Shown one piece after another: positions 37,116 through 47,300 of a DNA stretch of 64,000 bases. The notes beneath the pieces are model-generated. The model had not been told where the DNA came from, made no database searches, and was given only the letters and a program-made list of their open reading frames with translations. The position numbers and the translations under genes are program-made. Position 1 is the first letter of the stretch; each line of letters opens with the position of its first letter. The stretch comes from Dromaius novaehollandiae. Lineage: Eukaryota > Chordata > Aves > Casuariiformes > Dromaiidae. Location of the stretch: positions 16,918,469 to 16,982,468 of the forward strand of contig NC_088112.1 in NCBI RefSeq assembly GCF_036370855.1, given 5' to 3'.

Positions 37116-38279
37116 CTAAACCTCCGTCGGCAGCTGTTCGTTGCCAGCAGACTGTTTGATGCTCCCATTCAGGGTGTTGGCCCTGAAGATGTACGACCTC
37201 CCTCTGATCGAGCCTTCGGTGTGGATGCTTTCTGGCTTGTTCTGGCAACGGAAGAACATAAGGAAGCCATTCCGGTAGTTCTTGTTCATCCATCCATAGA
37301 GCAGGGGGTTGACAAATGTAGAGCACATGGCCACCACATGGAAGACAGTGTACAGGAGTTTGTATTCATGGAAGATAAGAACCAGATCAAGATCAATGGC
37401 AAGCTGGAATATGTGGAAGGGGAGCCAACAGACTGCAAATACCACAACTACCATCACCAGCATTTTGGTTGTCTTCCTTCTCCGGCACTGGCTTTCATTC
37501 CTAGAGGTGGGACTGACGTGATTTTTCAGCTTGAACCAGATCCTGGTATAGGCGTAACAAATAATTGCAAGAGGAAGAACATACTGCAGGAGGAGCATTG
37601 ACAGACTGTAAATAGTGGCATCTCTGTTATTACCAGAAGGCCATTTTTCTGAGCAGACAGCCATCTTGAGGTTGATGGATGGGATTTCCTCATACCGGTA
37701 CTCTCTGAAGATGGCCAGAGGACCTGCTAGAACAGCTGCCGCTAGCCACATAACGGCTATGATTGTGAAGCTGAGCCTTTTGGAAATCCTGCTGTCCAGG
37801 TGGAAAACAATACATCGATACCTATCCAAGGCAATCACAGTTAGGGTGAGTATGGACACATGGACACTCAGAGCTTGAGCATAAGGGACCAGATGACAAA
37901 GAACAGCTCCAAATTTCCACTCATCCAGCAGTGTGTATACTAGGGTGAAAGGCAGACAGAGAGTGTCCACCATCAGATCTGCCAGGGCCAGATTAGCTAT
38001 GAAGAAGTTGGTGACGGTCCTCATAGTCTTGTACTTCACTATGATGTAGATGACCAGAGAGTTGCCGATGAACCCCAGCAGAATGATGAGGGAATAGGCA
38101 GCGATGAGAACAACCTGGACTCCCAGGATCTTGGTGCTGTCCATCATAACACTGCGGGATCCAGAGAGATCATGGCCAGGTGTGACAAAGTCCTTGGCAT
38201 GCCAGCCCTGTGGCAGCTTCTCATCCAGTGCTGTCTTCTCCATGGTGAGGGTGCTGTTGGATCCCTCCAGTGGTCCCAT
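37116..38279 (-). CDS. NPY7R: neuropeptide Y receptor type 7 (NPY7R-like GPCR)
   Basis: Class A peptide GPCR for NPY/PYY-type peptides. Y2-subfamily receptors couple to Gi and lower cAMP at the plasma membrane. 387 residues in one exon. Visible: N-glycosylation site NST at 8-10, seven hydrophobic segments, Asn73 of GNSLV (TM1), LALADL with Asp101 (TM2), Cys128 and Cys209 for the TM3-ECL2 disulfide, LDRYRC at 151-156, FAVCWLP at 281-287 (TM6), NPLLY at 324-328 (TM7), and Cys345 as a likely palmitoylation site. The sequence is clearly Y2-like (TMRTVTNFFIANLALADL, SPLAIFREY-type block) yet differs throughout from Y2; with HMGXB3 beside it (bird chromosome 13 / human 5q), Y7 is the best fit. The start is the ATG at 38279 because an acceptor lies 35 bases upstream; the longer open frame to 38426 is 5' intron. 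Y2 itself is the alternative. Confidence 0.9.
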   Translation of the reverse strand: MGPLEGSNSTLTMEKTALDEKLPQGWHAKDFVTPGHDLSGSRSVMMDSTKILGVQVVLIAAYSLIILLGFIGNSLVIYIIVKYKTMRTVTNFFIANLALADLMVDTLCLPFTLVYTLLDEWKFGAVLCHLVPYAQALSVHVSILTLTVIALDRYRCIVFHLDSRISKRLSFTIIAVMWLAAAVLAGPLAIFREYRYEEIPSINLKMAVCSEKWPSGNNRDATIYSLSMLLLQYVLPLAIICYAYTRIWFKLKNHVSPTSRNESQCRRRKTTKMLVMVVVVFAVCWLPFHIFQLAIDLDLVLIFHEYKLLYTVFHVVAMCSTFVNPLLYGWMNKNYRNGFLMFFRCQNKPESIHTEGSIRGRSYIFRANTLNGSIKQSAGNEQLPTEV

Positions 38280-38314
38280 GCCTGGCCTGAGCCCTTTAGT
38301 CGGGAGGAGGAGGT
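38280..38314 (-). other. NPY7R: NPY7R 5' UTR part of coding exon, with splice acceptor
   Basis: A pyrimidine-rich acceptor (ctgtctgtattccag, complement of 38315-38329) precedes 35 untranslated bases and the ATG. The transcript must therefore start in one or more non-coding exons further right. This layout is usual for Y2-family receptor genes. Confidence 0.7.
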
Positions 38315-38329
38315 CTGGAATACAGACAG

Positions 38330-41300
38330 AACAGAAGTGAGACCACAGGAGACAGCAGAGCATCTGCAAGAGCTGAGACTCAAATGGTCCCACATGGCAT
38401 TTCAATCTGGACAGCAGCAACAGCAACGTCCTCCTTCCTTCTCCCTTACCCCATAGCCTTCCTCACACTGAACAGCCTGTCAGCTCTCTGATGCCAGGGC
38501 TCATGCAGCTTTTCACGTGAGCTGCTCAGATTCTGTTTATTTGAACTGAACAGGTAAAAAGCCCAAACCAACCAGTACCAGACTGGTAGGGTCTGAAAAG
38601 ATCTTCAGCTCATAGAGCCCCTTTGCACACTGCCTCTCCTGCTCCTTTAGGTTGGCTTTGCAAAATGGGGAAGCTGCTTCAAACAAGTCAAAATTTTGGA
38701 ATCTTTTGGGGCTGACAGAAAAAATCAATGATGGTGTCAGTCATCTTTGATGAGACTTACTTGCCTACAAGAATGTCCTGAGTCTTGATCCCTTAAAGAC
38801 CAGGAAAGAAGAAAATCAGCTGGCCATTCTCATGGTCAGGGTCTCATTTCTCACCTCTCCAGGTGACAATATCAGTCACCCAGTTGCTGCACCAGTCTCC
38901 CCCCGTTGCTCCTGCTAACGATGCTGCCACCCGAGTCAATGCAGGCATTCACCAGCACGGCACAGCAGCGTGCTCCGGCAGGGGAAAGCATGTGTGGCAG
39001 AGCCGTGCAGGGGAGCAGACAGCTGGAGCTGTGAACCAGCCTCCTGCAGAGCTGTATCGGAGCATCCAGGCATGAACAGGCCCAAGAGCAAAAGCCGCAG
39101 GGTCAGTGAGTCTCCACTCGCCTGGTGCACAAATATCTGCGTGAATGTGGCTGTGGGAGCAGGGACCCTGACTGATGAGCCAGAACTGATCAAGTCTGGA
39201 ACCTGTGGCTGGCGTTTGGTGCCATCGTAACAGCAGAGTGTTGTCACGGCAGGGTTTTGATTCAGTCCAAACACAGGGGAAGAAAAGCCAGCTCTGCTAC
39301 TAGCTCCTTCTCTGCCTAGTCTCAGAATTGCTGCTGGAGTATGTAGGGAGGGGTGGGCACAGCCCGTCACCTCTCCCTTCCCAGCACCATGCCTGGGGCC
39401 CCAGTCCCCACTGCAAACTTGAGCAAAAGAGAGTCATCACTCTGCCTAAGCAGGACAGTTTGCAGAGCATCGCTCTTCTGCTGGCATGGAGAGAGAAGAG
39501 GATAACGCCCTACCACCGAGGGAGGGAAACACAGGGCTTAAACAAAGCTGGGAATTAGGGGCAGCCTCCTGGCACCTTCTCATCCTCCTTGGGAAATGAA
39601 CTGCTCTGGTTTTGTACCGAGTGAGACGGGAGCACTGCTGGCCAGATGCTGGTGTGCTTCCTGCAGGTCCATGCCCTGCAAGCAAAACGTTGGAGGACAG
39701 GCTGTGTGTGGGAAGAGAGGATGCTCTACCTGGCTCTGTGAGAGTGCTTTCATTTAAGCTGGTGCTTCAAACAAATAGAAGAAAATAATGGTGGCGAGAT
39801 GGTAAAGGAGGCTGCAATTAGATTGTAATGAATAATAAATTGCTGCTTGCTCTTTTATTAGTCCTCAGCACAAGGATTGTAATCCCTCTGTGGGAGCTGC
39901 TCCAGGAATCTGCCCGGCCGGCTGCAGACCTCATCCCTGTTGGAGGCTCTGCCCTTACACTCGCTGTCCCCTGCTCTCCCCATGGCTGTTGGCTCGTCTA
40001 ACCCTGGCACCTGTTGGTCAGTTTATGCCCATGATTATGATGGGAATTATGATTCCCATAATTGAAGCTGTTGGGCTGTGGCAATGGGGACCATATAGCT
40101 ACCACTAAGAGGGTAGGAAGGTAGCTTTAATCAACAGGATGGAAGAGTGGGTGGATTTGCTGGGATAATGGGTTGCTGAAGGGGGGGGTCTTAGACCTCC
40201 ACCTCACAGCTGCCCCCAGCCCGGGCAAGGTAACACCAAAGCAAAAGGCGGTTACAGCTTCTAAGGCATGGCTGGGGCAAAAAGGCAGGGCTAGGGCGCA
40301 CATTTGGAGAGCCGGGGAAGGGCAGCCGTTTGAGAGGTACTGCATCCCCAGTAATTCCTGCCCTGCCAACACAGCCTGGCAGCAAGTCCGCGGTTCTGCT
40401 CGACTGGATCATTTCCGTCCGTCCGCCAGAGGCTGCGAGTGGCTAAACCCACTGCGACAGCAGCGGGGAGGCTGCCCTGCTCCTGCAGGCAGGAGAGAGG
40501 GGTCGTGGGGGCCGGGATATGGGGGACGGCAGCGCAGGCACTGCTGCTTTGCAGAGCGCCCGGCCCGTGCGCGGCAGCCCAGCTCCACAGGTTTCCCCAC
40601 GGATGGCACGTGCTGCGGCTGGCCCAAAAGCAAACTTTCCTGCCAGAGCAGCAGGGCGGTGGGCCAAGGGGCTGGTGAAGAAAACAGAGCAAGTGCTGGG
40701 CTCATTGGCAGTGTCAGCCCTTTCCCTGGTCAGGCTGGATTTTTATACCTTCCAGCTTGCCTAGCATTACTTTTTCACTATCACTTCTTATCCCCTTTTC
40801 TTCGGCTTTCCTGTCCCACTTTCCTGCAGTGCCCATACCCTGGCATGAGGCCAGCCCACGCTCCCTTCCCTCTTTCCACCAGTGGCACCAACTGGGTGCC
40901 ACTTTCCGTGTTTGAATCTCGAGCTATTTCCTTTCGCTGGAGGCTGGCAGCTACCCACCACCTGAGAGAAGCCAGGAACATCATGGCTGTTGAAGCTGTT
41001 TTGCTTCCTAACAAAATGGCCTTAATGGAGTTATTATTTGATTTGGTTTGCTTTGTTTTTCTCCAAGGGGGAACTATTAAAAATCAATTAAGGCTTTTTA
41101 ATTAAGAGGCAAAATGGTAATAATTATTGCTGCCACCCTAGGGCCTGCCTGGAGGTCACAGGGGATGCGGCGAGAGTGGACCGAGGTCCGTTCCAGCGAG
41201 TAATGGAAGTGCTGGCGTATGTGGAGGCTGACGCCGGGGCCCCGCTCCCGTGCACAGCAGGCCTGCCAGGCTAGATGGAAAAATGCTCAGAGCTGAGAAC

Positions 41301-44300
41301 CAACTGCTTTGGGGAGAGGAAAACAGTAGAGCAGACGAGGAGGAGGCAGAAATACTGCCCTCGGCCCTTGTCTCTACGCTGGGCTGCCCCGGAGGGACGC
41401 GGGGGGCTACCTCTGCCGGGCGAGGCAATGCCTGGACCCTGCCCAGCACCAAGACTGGCCCTCGCGCTCCCTCCAGCTGAGGTCCAACCCGAGGCAGGGC
41501 TGAGGATGAGGGACAGCTCCTCATGGGGCAGAGAGACCCGTGCCCTGGGCCAGCGGGCTTCAGCCTTTGGGAAGGGGTGAGGAGGCATCAGGGGAGGTGC
41601 AGACCCGCTGCCCTTCACTGTCGAAACAGCGTCCACCACAACAGAGCTCCCGGATGGGGCAGGACCACGCCGCACGGCTGGGCACCTCAGGCCCCAGGGA
41701 GAGCAGGGAGGGAAGTGCCCGTTCATGGAGTCAGGGGCAGCGGGAGTCCCATCCGCACACACAGTAGAGGCCTGAATGCCAAATCTGCCATTTCGAACCC
41801 ACCATCACCTGCAGGTCCCGGCGCCCCAGCGGGGGCTGGCCTGGAGGGAGGTGGGCCAGGCCAGAGGGCTGCCAGCCCCGGAGGTGCTTCCCCTCGCTCT
41901 CAAACCCATCCCGGTGGCATTCCCTGGCGGCGCGCCTGGCCCAGGTGCCCTGGGGCTCACGGGTACCTCCGCTTCCCGGGAAGAGCCAGGCTCCCCGCGT
42001 GCCCCCGCTGCAGCCCCAGGCACGTGGCCAGCCTGGCTGAGACCTGGCAGGCCACGTCCAGGTCCAGAAGAGCCATCTGCAAACTCTGGCAGGGTTGGGA
42101 AAGCATGGCTAGTCAGAGGGCAGAAGAAAACAGAGCTTGTTAATTAAAATTCCTCTTTCTCTCCCAAGTAGCGAGATTAGAGTAGTTCCAGCCAGCAGGC
42201 ACACAGAGTGTGGGGACAAGGGGCACAGAAAAGAGGAGGATGAGGACGAAGATCGCTCAGAGAGCAGTTAGGGATCAGGAATCCTATCACAGTTATCCTT
42301 AGGTTGGAAGAGGGAGTGGAGGGACCCAGGCCAGCCTCTTCTCTCTGCTCCAGATCTGGCTAACGACAGCCACAATCTCTTTCTACAACAGGGGCATGAG
42401 GGCTTAGGCTGATGGATATTTTTGTGACTTGGCTCACTAATTTATTCCATGCTCTGTCCTTTCTCTGTGACGGCTCAACTCTATGATATTCCCTCATCGC
42501 TGTCCAAAAAAAATAAGAAGAGGATTGAATTCAGCTACCTGATGAGATAGCTGTAGTGCGAGGAGGAGACGTACTACCACCCACACGCCCTGGCCGAGAA
42601 GGATGGAGGAAAGTGTCTGCCCTACTAGGTCCAACCCCACGTTTGTGGGGCAGAGTGTAGGACTGGAGAGCTGAGACCCCTCCAGAGAGCACACAGCAGT
42701 GGTGTACCAGGATGCCTCTGCCCTGCTTGAGTGCAGTGGTGGGAGACACGGATGGAGGAAGATAAGACCGAACAGCCCAGTCTGGTGCAGTGACTCCTCT
42801 TGTCCCCAACCCCGTATCTGGCAGCAGTCAAGTGCCCATGGCACAGAGGTATGAAACCATCCCTAGTCACCAGAATTTAGTCCTTACCCTGGGGCCAGGT
42901 GCTTTCTACCACAGTAGTAGAGGCATATTTTGTGCACTCTGATGGTGCTGCTCCCCTACAGCGCCTGAGAGGCAGCTGTGTTCAGCCCTGTCCCCAGCAC
43001 TTAGGGGAGAGGAACACAGTCAGCCGAGATACGGAGGTTAATCAGCTTGCCAGAGGCCACACAACAAGTCCATGTGAGGGCTGGGAACAGCCCAAGTTTG
43101 CTAATGCCATCTCCTGTGCTAACCACCAGAGAGGACTCGGCCTCTGTCAGGATAAAACCAAACTGTAGAGCTGAACGTAGATTTGGGGAGCTGCATGAAA
43201 ACACAAAATGTGACTGATGGAGCGGAGAGATTTTTGCCCTCAGAGTGAATAGCAGCTCTGGGGTGATTTCCTGAAGCCAAAGAGCAGATAGAAATTGTCC
43301 CAGGTCCTTGCATCTCCAGTGAAAGAGCAATTGCCCACTGTGGGTCCGCCACAAAGGTGTGTATATATGGCAGAAGGGAAATCCCTCTCATCTGCCCATC
43401 TTCTCCTGCACCTTTGTAAATTATCTATCCAAGGAGACAAAAAATACATCCATGCTGCAGTAACCTTTCCATGGGACAGAGAGACTGGAGGCCAAAGCGA
43501 GGACTCCAACCCTCTAGACACAGCCTGGAGCACCCACGGGTGCCCAGAAGGGCATTACCACCTTTGTGAGTGAGCCTGTAGCATGTCCACTGCTGCAGAA
43601 GCCCGTGACATTAGACACACAGGGGTATCCCTGCATTTACCAAGCTCCAAGGACCCAGAGCTGCTCCCAGGGGACCCAGGAGTAGAACTGCCCCACTCCA
43701 GGCTGTCAAGGGAGCGGAGGCAGCCCCCGAGCAGATAAGCAGAGGGGCTGAAGGCAGTGGGAGACAAGTACGAGGAGCGGGGGGATACACGGGGGTTCCT
43801 CATGTGTATGTCCCTGCCTAGGCTAGAGCTATGAGAGCATCCGAAGGGGACAAGGTGAAGGGGACACCTGACTTGCTTGGTTCAGGACAGGATGAAAAAA
43901 GAGGTGACAGGAAGAGATCCATTTGGCAGGAATACCTGCTTTCCCCTGGAAATTCCTCCCACAGAAAGCAGGAGGGGAAGAGGGCAGGGTGCTCTGCCCT
44001 GCAGGACGCACTGTGGGAGCAGAGCAGTGCTGGCTGGGAGTCGGGGCTCAGCGGGTGATACTGCGATGGAGCCGTGCTACTTGTCAGGGGCTGCAGAAGG
44101 GAAGGGACAGCCTGGTGGAAGCATCCCGGGTAACCTGGGGAGTCTGCTGCTTCCTGAAATTTATGGAGTCAGGGGTAGATGAGGCGAAGGAGGGGAGGGA
44201 GAGAACAGCCCCACTAGCAGAATGACAGGGGAGCAAACACAGCATCCTGCTTTGGTAGGGACTATACACTGAGTTTATAGGTGAAATGAGAGCTATAATG

Positions 44301-47300
44301 GGACTTTAAGAGACTATTCCAGGTCAGCAAGCAGCAACTGTTCTAAGCATTAACATGCAACAAGTCAGGAAAGACAGCAAGCAGTGTTGCCTTTTCCCTC
44401 CTGCAATGCCCCATCTCTCTTGCATCTTTGTACTTGTCCTCCTGCAGTCCTGTATCTCCCTTTGCATCTTTGTATTTGGGGGCACTGATCTCTGGCAGCA
44501 GCAGCTGGGTACCAGGAGCGTGTGCCGTCCTAGTAACAGCACAGAGGAGCTGCCAGGAGGTCTGTATCCAGTCCACGAGGAGGCAGAGTACAGGAGAGAT
44601 GCAAATTTCTCAGGCAGCCGTGCACCTCAGCCCCACACCTGCAGCACCTGCTCTGGGGCTTTACGTGCCTGGAACCCCCTGGAGCAACCTGCTCTCCTGA
44701 CCACTCTCCCTCAGCATCTTGCTTCCCAAACTCCCTGCTTCAGCTTGGGGCCAGTTCAAAACTCTCCTGACAGTATTTCTTGCTCACTGTCTCACTATTC
44801 CAGCTCTCAGGGCTGCCAGTCCCTGGATTCAGTCTCCTAGGGATGCTGTTTTGAACTACGTAGCATGGCCAAGACCTGGCCCCATCTCAGCCCTGCCACT
44901 TAGACGAGCCCTCCCGGACCCACCTGCAAAGGCCAGGGCGTCCTCCTCGTTCAGGAACCAAGTCGCTCACCTCAAGTTATCGTCTCATTGCTGGCCAGGA
45001 CGGCGCACTTTGTCCTCTCCACTCTCAGGGAGTCAACCTGTAGCAAGTGGGTGAGAAGCACTTTTCCACAACTGTCCTCGGAAAAAGGAGGGAGTCAAGC
45101 GGGGAGCTGGGCTGCTGGAGGGTGCCTCGTTGCTGGGGTAGCTTTGGCCCTCTACCCGTGCCCCCGCAGAGCAGCCTCTTGCAGGGTGACTGACAGCCCC
45201 TGTGTCAGGAAGCTGGATGCTCTGAGAGCTCCTGAGTGAGAGAAAGGCAGGGAGCGTGTGTTTAACAAACAGAAATGGAAAGGGGGAGGGAGCCTGCTGC
45301 TGCTGTTTATACAGTGTTCAGCCACTGAGGGGCTTCTTGCATCGAGGAGAGAGAAGCTTTTCCACCACATCCCGCTCCCTCTCTAGGGAGAAGTGGTGGG
45401 AGCTAGATGTCTGCAGGCTCCTTGTCTTTGCCACTGACCCGGGCAAGTGTCCATCTGCCCTCCCTCGGCAGCTCTCTCATCAGCTCAGGCCATACACTTC
45501 TTCGGGACTGGCCCAGTCGTGTCCAAGGGTGGGTGTCCCCAGTGCAGCAGGAGGTCAGCAGGTCCTGTTAGGCAGCAGAGCCTTCACCAACTGCCCCCCA
45601 TCCACCTCTCCCCCGGCTCTGTGCTTGCACAGCACCTCGCACCAGAGCAGGTTACCTCTTGGGTGCAGGTCTTTAGGTACTTTGGTGATACAAAAAAACA
45701 TAATGATGAGAAGCTCCTAGCCACTTGGCAATGGCTGCATCTACTCCAAAAGCCAGATTCAGCATGGACCTGGGAACTGGAGTGAGTTGCTGTTCTGGAG
45801 TGCTCAGCACTGCGCACACAAATGGAGCAAGAGAGAAAGGCACAGGAGCAGCACCTGTGCGTCGCTGGAAAGCCAAGCTTGCAGGAACCAGGAAAGTACT
45901 CTACGACCAGCTCAGGGAAGCAGGAGAAACACAGCTTCCTACCGAGCCAAAGGTTTCACCTTCCAAGAGAAGCAAGCAGGGTGTCTCCACCGTGGGAGCT
46001 CCATCACGCACAATGTGTCTGTGAGCTTCCAGCTGGCCAGAGCCAGGAGATGCTCCCAGAGGCTGGGGAGGAGGACACCTCGCCTCAGCTTTGAGTAACT
46101 ACAGCTAGAAGTTTATCAGTGGAGTTTTACTATTCACCCCATTGCAAAGCTTTGGTTTCCTTTTCTTTTTGAGAACGGAAACCGGGAGGGCTTTCATCTG
46201 ACTTTCTGTGCCACAAAACTCTTGATACCCAGGAAAAAAGAAAAAGCTCAAATGACTCAGCAGAAAAAAGGAGAGTAAAAACCTTCCTGAAATAAGTCAT
46301 CCTGAAAGTGGCACTCGAACCCAAGACTTCGATGAGGGTCCTGCCCTTCAGGAAGGAAAGCTGTTGCCAGACCAGTAATGACAGACAAGAAAATCCAGCA
46401 GCTGTGCTAGCTGGGTGCTCTTCCCGAGCCGTCCTTGCTTGGGAGTTTTGTGTCTTCTCCCCCTTTGGTTTCCCCGAGGCTTTTGCTTCAGCTGCACTGC
46501 AAAGCTATGAGCTGTGCAGTGCCCGTGAACTCCCAGCTGCCAGGTGGGAGCAGCAGGATGGACAAACCCGCTCAGAAGCCCAGAGCTATGCCAAGGCCGT
46601 TGCTGTCTCCCAGTGGTCCATATGGAGAGGCAAGGAGCAGCTGACGGGAAGTGAGCGGCGCATGCTATTCCCCACATTCCTGGTGGCTGGATACTCCTTC
46701 TCTCCAGGGTCCTCAGCAGTGAATGGCTGATTTCTGCTCAAGAGCAAGATGTTTTTCCTCCTTCCTTCTCTGGCATGAGATCTTTCTTGCCCATTCCCTG
46801 GAGTCCTTTGCTACAGCTCCTCGCACTTCCCCAGGCTGGAATAAGATGCTCAGGGAAAAGGCAGTGATGGACACAAGAAACTCTCGCCAGCCTGGAGCCT
46901 GGAGCTGTGAACCTCTGTCAGGACCATGGGGTGAATTCCAGCCATTTTTGGCACGTGGTGTTTGCTGGATGACAGCAAATGCTAACTCTTAAATCATGGA
47001 TTAGACAGGGCAAGTCCCCAAGACTGTCCTCTCCCACGGTCTCAGGGGTCCAAGTGGAGGGATCAGCACCAAAAACTGGGATGCTCGCAAACATCAACTC
47101 GCCACTTCTGCCAGAGCCCAGATAACCCAGATACCAAGACCCCCGGCAAGCAATCCTCCCGCAACACGGAGCAGTCCAACCGCTGTGGGTGGCAGCCCAC
47201 CACCACACATTGGGACCGGGCAGCTCTTGGCATGGCCTGGGCTCCAGCTGGCTGGTCGCCATCCTGCCTTCCCTGGGAAGCCAAATGGCTCCGAAAAGCC

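Noticed and set aside
38280-38426. N-terminal extension of the NPY7R frame (49 extra codons)
   Set aside because: It crosses a good splice acceptor, adds a hydrophobic stretch not seen in NPY receptors, and is better read as 5' intron plus UTR.
41523-42143. Plus-strand 206-codon ORF and its neighbours at 40-42 kb
   Set aside because: Gly/Pro/Arg-rich shadows of GC-rich DNA, with equally long frames on the opposite strand.
46285-46370. tRNA-like B-box word (GGGTTCGAGTGCC on the minus strand)
   Set aside because: No T-arm or acceptor pairing could be made and no matching A box is present at the right distance. Probably chance or a worn SINE.
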